From positions 1-10,735 of the forward strand of contig JAJRXE010000334.1 in the NCBI GenBank assembly GCA_024276455.1: a DNA stretch of 10,735 nt, read 5' to 3'. The stretch comes from Calditrichota bacterium. GTDB lineage: Bacteria > Calditrichota > Calditrichia > RBG-13-44-9. A model generated the notes under the pieces. The model saw only the letters and a program-made list of their open reading frames with translations, was not told where the DNA came from and did not search any database. The translations under genes and the position numbers were made by a program. The first letter of the stretch is position 1. Every line of letters starts with the position of its first letter. Positions 1 through 6,404 of the stretch are shown piece by piece.

Positions 1-48
1 ACCTCTACGATGTCAACGTAGCGCTCTAACCAACTGAGCTACCGCCCC
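1..48 (-). tRNA. tRNA-Val (anticodon GAC), 5' part only
   Basis: Read on the minus strand, the sequence begins with acceptor-stem 5' half GGGGCGG, then T8-A9 and a D-arm GCTC/GAGC closing a loop that contains GG. The anticodon stem CTACG/CGTAG closes the seven-base loop TTGACAT. The anticodon is GAC (plus-strand bases 12-14), which reads the valine codons GUC and GUU. The variable loop starts with AGGT and the gene then leaves the window, so the T arm and acceptor 3' half are not visible. Confidence is high because all visible stems pair perfectly. Confidence 0.93.
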
Positions 49-85
49 AATTTAAAAGGCCGAAAAATTTAATATTTACCAATAG

Positions 86-115
86 ATTATGCAAGCGAAA
101 ATTTAAACAGCTAAA
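86..115 (-). promoter_or_regulatory. Candidate promoter of the tRNA-Val gene
   Basis: On the minus strand, TTTAGC (bases 110-115) and CATAAT (bases 86-91) are separated by 18 bases. They lie about 38 bases upstream of the tRNA 5' end, which fits a sigma-70-type promoter with a short precursor leader. Both boxes are imperfect, so this is a position-supported guess. Confidence 0.3.
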
Positions 116-388
116 GGAATTGCCATTCTTTTTTTGGGCGATTCGCAGTATTTAAATTTTCCCGTCCTGCCGGTTGTTTTTTCCAGCCCCCGGCGATTCC
201 CCACTGGCCGGTACCGCCGTCTGCCGGACGGACTCAGTCCGACTTCCCGGAACTCACCCCGAAATTGCGCAATGTGGGACGCTTGGCGGCGAAACATTTC
301 GAATATACGGAATAATTCGTCTTTTAGCCGGAAATAACATCAGAAATCCGGCAGGAGGGAATCATTCTTGTAAAAATTCGTTTTTCTT

Positions 389-419
389 TGGCCAACAATT
401 TTTTATTTTTGTTTAAAAT
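389..419 (+). promoter_or_regulatory. Candidate promoter upstream of the first outer-membrane gene
   Basis: A -10-like TAAAAT (414-419) sits inside TTTGTTTAAAAT (408-419), preceded by a T-rich run. TTGGCC (389-394) could be the -35 box, but the spacer would be 19 bases. The same 12-base core recurs before the acyl-CoA mutase gene at 3430-3441, where the spacing is ideal, and this supports a promoter role. Transcription from here would give a leader of about 155 bases before the start codon at 584. Confidence 0.35.
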
Positions 420-455
420 GAAGGTTGAGGAGGCTATCATTCATTAGGGATAAAG

Positions 456-524
456 GGAATCGGACATTCCAACCTCAGAATTGAGGCAACCGTAGGACCC
501 GCCGGAGGTATTTGTCATTCGTCC
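456..524 (+). promoter_or_regulatory. Hairpin cluster in the leader of the first outer-membrane gene
   Basis: Two perfect local hairpins are visible: GGAAT/ATTCC with a five-base loop (456-460 with 466-470) and CCTCA/TGAGG with a four-base loop (473-477 with 482-486). A weaker outer pairing GGAC/GTCC joins 495-498 with 521-524. An upstream AGGTTG (422-427) can also pair with CAACCT (470-475), which would exclude the first two hairpins. This could be a regulatory leader or simply mRNA structure. It fits no riboswitch consensus that I know. Confidence 0.35.
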
Positions 525-583
525 GCCAGAAATATAACACGGATTAATCAAAAAACAGAACCCTGAAAAAAAAAGGAGTACAT

Positions 584-1231
584 ATGAAAAAAATCCTGCG
601 AGTATCATTGATCTTACTGCTGATCGTTTCGTTTTGTCAAACCGCCCTCAGTCAATCTCAGCCGGCTCCTACCTCCCAATGGGGATTTCGCGGCGGCATG
701 ACCATCGCCATTCTCAAGGGCGAGGATCTCGACAACCTAGAAAATCGCTACGGCTTTGTGGGCGGGCTCTATTACAATCGCAAACTCGTTGGCTGGCTTT
801 CGCTTCAAACGGAAATTTACTACGTGCAAAAAGGTGCCAAACTGGAATTCACCGATTTAGGCGAAACGGTAACGTACAAGACCAAATTGGACTATGTGGA
901 AATCCCGGTTCTGGTCAGGCTGGACCTCTACCCGATTCCCCTGATTCGTCCCCACATTTTCATCGGACCAGCATTTGGTATTCTGGTTCAAGCAACCTCG
1001 GAATACGAATTTGCCGGGCGAGTGGAAGAAACCGATGTGCAGGCCTATTACAAGGGCAGCGACGTCGGACTGGTACTGGGAGGTGGAATCCGTTTTACCA
1101 TTCTGGGGGGTGACTTCATGCTCGATTTCAGTTACAATATGGGATTGACCGATATTAACGACCGGCAAGAAGCGCACCCAAAGGCCATTAACAACGACGT
1201 GTACCTGTTTACCCTGGGAATCGGTTTTTAA
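584..1231 (+). CDS. Outer-membrane beta-barrel protein (porin/PorT-like family), paralog 1
   Basis: This is a 215-residue secreted protein predicted to fold as a small beta-barrel in the outer membrane. The N-terminus is a typical Sec signal peptide: positively charged MKK, a leucine/isoleucine-rich core to about residue 17, then A-L-S before a likely cleavage at Ser23-Gln24. The mature part alternates hydrophobic and polar residues, has glycine/aromatic-rich strands (GGLYYN, EIYYVQKGA, DYVEIPVLVRL), and ends in Leu-Gly-Ile-Gly-Phe, a C-terminal aromatic typical of barrel proteins. An AGGAG stands 7 bases before the ATG. It is a clear paralog of the next gene, sharing WG-(R/K)GGM, the YY(V/I)QKGA and LDY(V/I)E(V/I)PVL segments, PHIF-GP and the GIG terminus. 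Proteins of this type (outer membrane protein beta-barrel domain family) have mostly unknown cargo, so pore, adhesin or assembly roles cannot be told apart. Confidence 0.85.
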   Translation: MKKILRVSLILLLIVSFCQTALSQSQPAPTSQWGFRGGMTIAILKGEDLDNLENRYGFVGGLYYNRKLVGWLSLQTEIYYVQKGAKLEFTDLGETVTYKTKLDYVEIPVLVRLDLYPIPLIRPHIFIGPAFGILVQATSEYEFAGRVEETDVQAYYKGSDVGLVLGGGIRFTILGGDFMLDFSYNMGLTDINDRQEAHPKAINNDVYLFTLGIGF

Positions 1232-1338
1232 TTTTCGCTCCGACAGCCGAACCTGAACGAATGGCAGCGGGTAACCAAGAAACCCAATCGCTCCGGAAAA
1301 TCAATGTTAAGTTCGGGAAAAAAGGCACGATACTTAAT

Positions 1339-1373
1339 AAATGAGCCCGGCATGACCACAGGGACTCATTTTT
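1339..1373 (+). terminator. Rho-independent terminator-like hairpin between the two barrel genes
   Basis: AAATGAG (1339-1345) pairs with CTCATTT (1365-1371), and CCC (1346-1348) can pair with GGG (1361-1363) inside it. The descending arm runs into a T tract (1369-1373). The stem is moderately stable and the T run is short, so termination may be partial and allow some read-through into the second paralog 49 bases downstream. I see no convincing separate promoter in that gap. Confidence 0.55.
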
Positions 1374-1421
1374 ACTGAGGCTTAACCAGAGCAAATTTAT
1401 TAAAAAAGAGAGGAGTTATTT

Positions 1422-2063
1422 ATGAAAAAGCTGCTTTTATTATTGTTGATCGTAATCTTCATTGCGTCTTTTAATCAGAACGCCCTTGCTCAGCTTGGTC
1501 CCAGCTGGGGAGTGAAAGGCGGCATGGTGTGGGCCAATCTGGACATGAAAGGCAACGATGTTATGGAGTTTGACAAGAAAACCGGTTTTGCCGGCGGCCT
1601 TTTCTTTAAATTCAGTCTGTTAAACATTTTAATGTTTCAACCGGAAGTGTACTACATTCAGAAAGGCGCCCAAAAAGAATACAGCGATTCTGAAGGCAAT
1701 CTCACCTTCACAACGAGCCTGGATTACATTGAGGTCCCGGTGCTCTTCAAACTGGGGATTTTTTCGTTGCCAATGATCCATCCTCACATTTTCGGCGGAC
1801 CGTCTTTCAGTTTTCTGGTTAATGCCAAAACAAAAACCGAATACATGGGTCAAAGCGAAGAAGAGGACATAAAAGATCAGTTTAATAACAACGACACCGG
1901 TTTTGTAATTGGCGCCGGGGTGGATCTTAACCTGGTGTTTGGCACCATTCTGGTGGACTTTCGATACATCAAAAGCACAAAGAATATTTACAAGGGTGAA
2001 GACAGCGAAGGCCTTGATGTAAAAAACAAAGTTTACATGCTTTCGGTTGGAATTGGATTGTAA
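1422..2063 (+). CDS. Outer-membrane beta-barrel protein (porin/PorT-like family), paralog 2
   Basis: This 213-residue protein is the tandem duplicate of the preceding barrel gene. The signal peptide is MKK followed by a long leucine/isoleucine core and A-L-A, with likely cleavage at Ala23-Gln24. Shared segments run the whole length: WG-KGGM near residue 29, GFAGGLFF, EVYYIQKGAQKE, LDYIEVPVLFKL, HPHIFGGPSF and the final SVGIGL. Loops differ more than strands, for example the acidic stretch near 145-155 (SEEEDIKDQ) where paralog 1 has VEETDVQAYY. That fits barrel proteins diversifying at extracellular loops. It ends with leucine, not phenylalanine, so the classical C-terminal aromatic signal is weaker. 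The ribosome site AGGAG is at 1411-1415. Specific function is unknown. Confidence 0.85.
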   Translation: MKKLLLLLLIVIFIASFNQNALAQLGPSWGVKGGMVWANLDMKGNDVMEFDKKTGFAGGLFFKFSLLNILMFQPEVYYIQKGAQKEYSDSEGNLTFTTSLDYIEVPVLFKLGIFSLPMIHPHIFGGPSFSFLVNAKTKTEYMGQSEEEDIKDQFNNNDTGFVIGAGVDLNLVFGTILVDFRYIKSTKNIYKGEDSEGLDVKNKVYMLSVGIGL

Positions 2064-2088
2064 AGCTGGAAAAGTAAGCAGAAAAATC

Positions 2089-2119
2089 AGGCGTCCTGAC
2101 CTATCGGGACGCCTTTTTT
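2089..2119 (+). terminator. Strong rho-independent terminator after the barrel gene pair
   Basis: AGGCGTCCTGA (2089-2099) pairs with TCGGGACGCCT (2104-2114) over 11 base pairs with one T-G wobble, closing a four-base loop CCTA. A run of six T follows from 2114. This is a textbook intrinsic terminator. It separates the barrel genes from ispG, so ispG needs its own promoter. Confidence 0.9.
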
Positions 2120-2149
2120 AATATTTCGCCGGCTAAAGCGAGGAATACT

Positions 2150-2177
2150 TTGCCAAAACCACTTCGGATGGTTAAAT
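2150..2177 (+). promoter_or_regulatory. ispG: Candidate ispG promoter
   Basis: TTGCCA (2150-2155) and TTAAAT (2172-2177) are spaced by 16 bases and lie just after the strong terminator. They would give a leader of roughly 25 bases containing the GGAGGA ribosome site. Position makes this likely, but the boxes are only partial matches. Confidence 0.35.
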
Positions 2178-2208
2178 TACGCCCGGATTTTACCGGAGGA
2201 AGTATCTT

Positions 2209-3294
2209 GTGAGCAGGCACCCATCCCCATTTCCCCGCCGGCGCACCCGCAAGATTCGGGTCGGTAGCCTGTACATCGGCGGCGACGCTCCCATCAGCAT
2301 TCAAAGTATGACCAAAACAAACACCAGCGACATCGACGCCACGGTGGAGCAGATTCGGGAACTGGCGGCCGGCGGGTGCGACCTGGTGCGGTGCGCCGTA
2401 CCGGACGAGCAAGCCGCCCGCGCCCTGAAGGAAATCAAACGCCAGATCCAGATTCCCCTGGTGGCAGACATTCATTTCAACTACCGGCTGGCGCTGCTGG
2501 CGGTGGAAGCCGGAGTGGACAAAATCCGGATCAATCCCGGCAACATTGGCGATCGCCGGCGCATCGAAGCGGTTCTGAAAGCCTGCCGGGAACGGCAAAT
2601 TCCCATTCGCATCGGGATTAACTCCGGTTCCATTGAACCGCCTATTCTCAAAAAATACGGTCACCCCACCGCCGAGGGGATGGTGGAAAGCGCCCTGCAC
2701 CACATCCGCATCTGCCAGGAGTTCGACTTCCACGAACTCGTGATTTCCCTGAAAGCCACCAGTGTTCCCATGACCATCCAGGCGTACCGCTTACTTGCCC
2801 AGCAGGTGGATTATCCGTTTCACGTGGGCGTTACCGAAGCTGGTCCTGCCTGGAGCGGCACCATTAAATCGGCCATCGGCATCGGCACACTGTTGGCCGA
2901 AGGGATTGGCGACACCATTCGCGTTTCGCTCTCCGCCGAACCGCTGGAGGAACTGCGGGTGGGAAAAGAAATCCTCAAGGCTCTGGGACTGCGCAAAGGG
3001 GGCGTAACCATCATCAGCTGCCCTACCTGCGGACGGCTGGAAACCCCGGATTTGATTTCCATTGCCCGGGAGGTGGAAGAACGGACCCGCCATCTGGAAA
3101 AGGACCTGACCGTGGCCATCATGGGGTGCGCGGTGAATGGTCCCGGCGAAGCCCGGGAAGCCGATCTGGGCGTAGCCTGCGGCAAAAACGAAGCCCTGCT
3201 CTTCCGCAAAGGACGCATCGTGGGGAAACTGAAAGCCGCCGAAATTGGTGAACGCCTCTACCAGGAAATCCTGGATTTTGAAACGGACCAATAA
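2209..3294 (+). CDS. ispG: 4-hydroxy-3-methylbut-2-en-1-yl diphosphate synthase (flavodoxin/ferredoxin), IspG/GcpE
   Basis: This enzyme performs the penultimate step of the MEP isoprenoid pathway, the reductive conversion of MEcPP to HMBPP, using a [4Fe-4S] cluster. The 361 residues match the usual length of the single-TIM-barrel bacterial form. The N-terminal barrel shows APISIQSMT (about 27-35), VADIHFNYRLAL (about 84-95), KIRINPGNIG (about 105-114) and ITEAGPAWSG. The C-terminal domain carries the cluster ligands CPTC (Cys271 and Cys274), Cys307 and Glu314 in GCAVNGPGE, all intact. The start is GTG at 2209, with GGAGGA (2195-2200) eight bases upstream; an in-frame stop at 2173 and the absence of an earlier start rule out an extension. 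The protein supplies precursors that the UbiA-family enzyme downstream would need in polyprenylated form, but the two are not in one operon. No insertion or missing residue is seen. Confidence 0.97.
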   Translation: MSRHPSPFPRRRTRKIRVGSLYIGGDAPISIQSMTKTNTSDIDATVEQIRELAAGGCDLVRCAVPDEQAARALKEIKRQIQIPLVADIHFNYRLALLAVEAGVDKIRINPGNIGDRRRIEAVLKACRERQIPIRIGINSGSIEPPILKKYGHPTAEGMVESALHHIRICQEFDFHELVISLKATSVPMTIQAYRLLAQQVDYPFHVGVTEAGPAWSGTIKSAIGIGTLLAEGIGDTIRVSLSAEPLEELRVGKEILKALGLRKGGVTIISCPTCGRLETPDLISIAREVEERTRHLEKDLTVAIMGCAVNGPGEAREADLGVACGKNEALLFRKGRIVGKLKAAEIGERLYQEILDFETDQ

Positions 3295-3412
3295 AACATC
3301 CCGTATCGACGGAAAGAATCCGATCACTTCAAAAGCCCTATTTCCAGGACTCGAAACTCAACGGTTTCAATTCCCATTATTTGAACTCACTCCAGACTGT
3401 TGTAAAAACATT

Positions 3413-3441
3413 TTGCAATTTTTTTTAAATTTGTTTAAAAT
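3413..3441 (+). promoter_or_regulatory. Candidate sigma-70-type promoter of the acyl-CoA mutase gene
   Basis: TTGCAA (3413-3418) and TAAAAT (3436-3441) are separated by exactly 17 bases in an AT-rich stretch about 60 bases upstream of the start codon. The core TTTGTTTAAAAT (3430-3441) is identical to that at 408-419 upstream of the first barrel gene. I see no terminator between ispG and this point, so read-through from ispG is also possible. Confidence 0.5.
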
Positions 3442-3500
3442 AAAACAAATTAATTATTTATCGTGATTTTGCGAACAAACCAGCAAGGGGAGACGTTTCG

Positions 3501-5165
3501 ATGTTTAGCGAAATGGAAAAACTCAAAAAAGCCAAGCAGGAATGGCTGGCGAAAAAGGAAAAATACAGTCGTGATCGCGATTTTAAATTTGTGACGGCCT
3601 CTTCGGAGCCGGTGGAATTGCTTGCTACCCCGGACGATCTGGAAGGATTCGATTACCTGCGCGATCTGAACTTTCCGGGAGAATTTCCTTACACCCGGGG
3701 CATTCACTACAATATGTACCGGGGCCGGCTGTGGACCATGCGTCAGTTCGCCGGTTTTGGCACCCCGGAAGATACCAATCAACGCTTCAAGTACTTGCTC
3801 AGTCAGGGACAGACCGGACTGTCGGTCGCTTTCGACCTGCCCACCCTGATGGGACGTGATGCGGACGATCCTTTCAGCGAGGGCGAGGTGGGCAAATGCG
3901 GGGTAGCGGTTTCCTCTCTGGAAGACATGGAAACCGTTTTCGAGGGGATTCCTCTGGGCGAGGTGAGCACCTCCATGACCATCAAAGGTCCGGCGGCCAT
4001 GCCGTTGGCGTTTTACCTGGCCGTGGCCGAGAAACAGGGCGTCCCCTTCGACAAACTGCGTGGAACGGTTCAAAACGATATTCTAAAAGAATACATTGCT
4101 CAAAAGGAGTGGATTTACCCGCCCCGACCCTCCATGCGCATTATTGTGGACATGATTGAGTACTGCACCGAGAAAGTGCCGCAATGGAATACCATCAGCA
4201 TCAGCGGGTACCACATTCGGGAAGCCGGGTCAACGGCGGCGCAGGAGCTGGCTTTTACCCTGGCAGACGGTTTCGCTTACGTGGAGGCGGCGCTGGAACG
4301 GGGACTGGACATTGACAAATTCGCTCCCCGCCTTTCCTTCTTTTTCAATTCCCACAACGACTTCTTTGAAGAAATCGCCAAATTCCGGGCGGCCCGGCGC
4401 ATCTGGGCCAAACGCATGCGCTACAAATACGGCGCCAAGAATCCCCGTTCCTGGTTATTGCGCTTCCACACCCAGACCGCCGGTTGCACCCTTACGGCTC
4501 AGCAGCCGGAGAATAACATTGTCCGGGTCGCTTACCAGGCGCTGGCGGCGGTACTGGGCGGTACCCAATCCCTGCACACCAACTCCATGGACGAAACCCT
4601 GGCCCTGCCGTCCGAGAAGGCCGTGACCATCGCCCTGCGTACCCAGCAAATCCTGGCTTACGAAACAGGGGTGCCCTACACTATTGATCCCCTGGGCGGA
4701 AGTTTTTATGTGGAATCGCTCACCAACAAGATGGAAGAGCAGGCGGAGGAATATTTCCGCAAAATCGACGAATTAGGCGGAGTGATTCCGGCCATTGAGA
4801 AAAACTTTTTCCAGCAGGAAATAGCCCGGGCGGCTTACGTTTACCAACAGGAATTCGAAAAGAAAGAGCGCATTATTGTGGGCGTAAACGAATTTGTCGA
4901 TCCGAACGAAAAAATCGACATTCCCATTCTGCTGATTCCCGAAGAAGTGGAAAAGGTCCAGAAAGAGAAGCTCAAAAAGCTACGCGCCCGACGCGACAAC
5001 CGCCTGGTTCAGCAGAAACTGCAGGAACTGAAATCCGCCGCCGAAACCGATCGCAACCTGATGCCGCCCCTCATTGAATGCGCCAAAGCTTACTGCACCC
5101 TGGGAGAAATGGTCAACACCCTGAAAGAAGTGTTCGGCGAATACGTGGAATCGAAATTCTTTTAA
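3501..5165 (+). CDS. B12-dependent acyl-CoA mutase large subunit (methylmalonyl-CoA mutase family, isobutyryl-CoA-mutase-like active site)
   Basis: This 554-residue protein is the substrate-binding TIM-barrel subunit of an adenosylcobalamin-dependent carbon-skeleton mutase. Family landmarks include RGRLWTMRQFAGFGT (74-88), GLSVAFDLPTLMG (106-118), STSMTIKGPAA (156-166), GTVQNDILKEYIAQKEW (188-204), SISGYHIREAG (233-243, with catalytic-type His238), HTQTAGCTLTAQQPENN and HTNSMDETLALPSE. It ends near residue 554 with no B12-binding DxHxxG domain, so a separate small subunit must come from elsewhere; none is in this window. By alignment from memory with the Propionibacterium enzyme, Tyr89 is Phe83 here and Arg207 is Gln201. 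Those are the residues known in isobutyryl-CoA mutase. Likely substrates are therefore isobutyryl/butyryl-CoA or a related acyl-CoA; automatic annotation would say methylmalonyl-CoA mutase. AAGGGGAGA precedes the ATG. Confidence 0.92.
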   Translation: MFSEMEKLKKAKQEWLAKKEKYSRDRDFKFVTASSEPVELLATPDDLEGFDYLRDLNFPGEFPYTRGIHYNMYRGRLWTMRQFAGFGTPEDTNQRFKYLLSQGQTGLSVAFDLPTLMGRDADDPFSEGEVGKCGVAVSSLEDMETVFEGIPLGEVSTSMTIKGPAAMPLAFYLAVAEKQGVPFDKLRGTVQNDILKEYIAQKEWIYPPRPSMRIIVDMIEYCTEKVPQWNTISISGYHIREAGSTAAQELAFTLADGFAYVEAALERGLDIDKFAPRLSFFFNSHNDFFEEIAKFRAARRIWAKRMRYKYGAKNPRSWLLRFHTQTAGCTLTAQQPENNIVRVAYQALAAVLGGTQSLHTNSMDETLALPSEKAVTIALRTQQILAYETGVPYTIDPLGGSFYVESLTNKMEEQAEEYFRKIDELGGVIPAIEKNFFQQEIARAAYVYQQEFEKKERIIVGVNEFVDPNEKIDIPILLIPEEVEKVQKEKLKKLRARRDNRLVQQKLQELKSAAETDRNLMPPLIECAKAYCTLGEMVNTLKEVFGEYVESKFF

Positions 5166-5220
5166 TTTTACTCTATCAGCGATTTTACGGCTCTCAATCC
5201 GCTGACTTACCAGCACGTCC

Positions 5221-5254
5221 GGCTCAGAGGTATTTTTCTATTTGCCTTTGAGCC
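5221..5254. other. Stem-loop in the convergent intergenic region
   Basis: GGCTCAGAGG (5221-5230) pairs with CCTTTGAGCC (5245-5254) over ten base pairs with one wobble, around a T-rich 14-base loop. A second weaker stem TCAGCG/CGCTGA joins 5176-5181 with 5200-5205. Both lie between the ends of converging genes, where transcripts stop or need 3'-end protection. Neither stem is followed by a clear T tract on either strand, so I do not call them intrinsic terminators. Confidence 0.45.
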
Positions 5255-5344
5255 AAAGAGGGACCCGTGTCAGCAAACGAACGGCAAACGCCGGAAAGAT
5301 CGACTCCCTTTCTGGAAAACCAGTTCGCCTTTTTCGTGAAACAA

Positions 5345-5361
5345 TAAAACCAGCCGGTTTA
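5345..5361 (-). terminator. Weak terminator candidate overlapping the stop of the AgmX/PglI-domain gene
   Basis: On the minus strand, AAACC and GGTTT (plus-strand 5356-5360 and 5347-5351) form a five-base-pair stem with a four-base loop, followed by TATTGTTT. The hairpin includes the TAA stop codon. The stem is short and AT-containing, so efficiency is doubtful. Confidence 0.35.
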
Positions 5362-6291
5362 AAAGATGTATTTGCGGGTAATGGTGAAATTGCCGTTTTC
5401 CAGGGCAATTTTGGGGAAGTTGCGCCAGCGTTGAATACTTTTCTTTATGCAGCGAATAATCCGCGGATCGGTAATATTGCTCTGGATGATTTTAATGCTG
5501 GATGGAATCACATGGCCGTCCGGATGAATGGTAAAACTAACCACCAGGTCTCCTTTAAAGGTAGGATCGAAGCGGGAATAGCGTTCGAAACAGTAGCGAA
5601 TATCGGTTTCGTTCGCATCCAGGACGGCGGTCGTTTCCCAGAGGTCCCGATGACCATTGGGATGAGGCTGCTGAAAGAGCTCCGGTTTGGGGATTTGAAT
5701 GGGATTTTCCGAGAGGCTGGCTACATCTTTTCCATTGCTCAGTTCCAGGCTGCGCTCGGCCCGCATTTCACCCACCGGTAATCCGGCAAATCCCGGAACA
5801 GCACTTACCGCTGCCGTGATGGGCGCCATCAGTAATCGTTCATCGGCGGCCAGATCCGGACGGGCATCGAATCCCCCTCCCTTTTTGGCGCGTCGGGCCC
5901 GCACAGAAGAACGATAGCGTGCCGCGGACGGTTTGTCCTTCAATAACAGCTCTTTCTTCAACACTTTATCCGGCAGAATTTGAGCTTCCACTTCCACCTT
6001 ACCTTTTCCGGCAGAATTGTTCTCAGCAAATTCCAGCCTGGCAGGGCGCTCCCAACCGGCCTTGCTTAAAAAGGCAATGTAATTTCGTTCAACCTTTTTA
6101 ATAATTTTGGTGGTGGAAATATGAGAAGCCCAATTGATGGAATTACAACATAAAAGGACAATAACAAGCGTGCTCAAAATTAAAATTGACCAAAAACGGC
6201 GATTGTCATCCGTCCAGAACGGACGGCGAAAAAAGATTTTTCTATAATTATAATCCCTTTTCATTCCCAAAATGTAAGGCGATCTTTCCAT
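5359..6291 (-). CDS. Membrane-anchored AgmX/PglI C-terminal-domain protein (TonB-like)
   Basis: This is a 310-residue protein with a basic cytoplasmic N-terminus, one hydrophobic segment at about 33-53 (FWSILILSTLVIVLL), a long low-complexity periplasmic linker and a compact C-terminal domain at about 226-310. That domain has the AgmX/PglI pattern: D-I-R-Y-C near 234, P-x-x-K-G-D-L-V-V-S-F-T-I near 243-255, P-D-G-H-V, then R-C-I near 281 and R-W-R-N-F-P near 288. Two conserved cysteines (234 and 281) could form a disulfide. Such domains occur in gliding-motility and TonB-like energy-coupling proteins of myxobacteria and relatives. No ExbB/ExbD partner is adjacent, so the role here is unknown. 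The linker contains a basic RRAKKGGG patch near 133-140. The start is uncertain: the first ATG has only a weak AGG upstream, and Met10 is an alternative. Confidence 0.78.
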   Translation of the reverse strand: MERSPYILGMKRDYNYRKIFFRRPFWTDDNRRFWSILILSTLVIVLLCCNSINWASHISTTKIIKKVERNYIAFLSKAGWERPARLEFAENNSAGKGKVEVEAQILPDKVLKKELLLKDKPSAARYRSSVRARRAKKGGGFDARPDLAADERLLMAPITAAVSAVPGFAGLPVGEMRAERSLELSNGKDVASLSENPIQIPKPELFQQPHPNGHRDLWETTAVLDANETDIRYCFERYSRFDPTFKGDLVVSFTIHPDGHVIPSSIKIIQSNITDPRIIRCIKKSIQRWRNFPKIALENGNFTITRKYIF

Positions 6292-6404
6292 AGATTTTAA
6301 CCTGATTTATTCCCTTATCAATCCTTTACCCTATCTAATATAAGAATTTTTTCGTACGGAAGTGAAGGTTTACTGTAAAAGACCATTGTTTTCTCTATAA
6401 AATT

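Larger units (their letters stand above)
49..583. other. Gene-free stretch between tRNA-Val and the first outer-membrane gene
   Basis: No convincing gene is present; the short open frames here lack ribosome binding sites and recognisable protein character. The stretch separates divergent transcription units. A GC-richer island around 175-260 contains back-to-back inverted repeats: CCGTC/GACGG (217-221 with 227-231), which overlaps CGGAC/GTCCG (229-233 with 237-241). The palindrome CGGTACCG is at 209-216. The right part (about 420-583) would be the transcribed leader of the gene at 584 and is listed separately. Confidence 0.6.

Noticed and set aside
103..416. Three short overlapping frames between tRNA-Val and the first barrel gene
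   Set aside because: None has a ribosome binding site, hydrophobic or domain character, and they overlap on both strands in a region with promoter features.
450..510. Possible cobalamin riboswitch, because AAAGGGAAT, CGG, ATTCC and ACCCGCC occur in order
   Set aside because: The conserved GGTGnAA segment, the ACTGT following CCCGC and the GCCA-type core are missing, and the downstream gene is not a typical B12 target. The similarity is partial and probably chance.
635..655. Lipoprotein signal (Cys18 of the first barrel protein)
   Set aside because: The residues before Cys18 are V-S-F, not a lipobox; the A-L-S site at 21-23 fits ordinary signal peptidase I better.
2101..2733. Minus-strand open frame of 210 codons opposite the start of ispG
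   Set aside because: Antisense shadow of ispG that also covers the strong terminator; no ribosome site and no recognisable protein.
5242..5781. Plus-strand open frame of 179 codons opposite the AgmX/PglI-domain gene
   Set aside because: It overlaps the conserved C-terminal domain of the minus-strand protein in antisense; no family resemblance.
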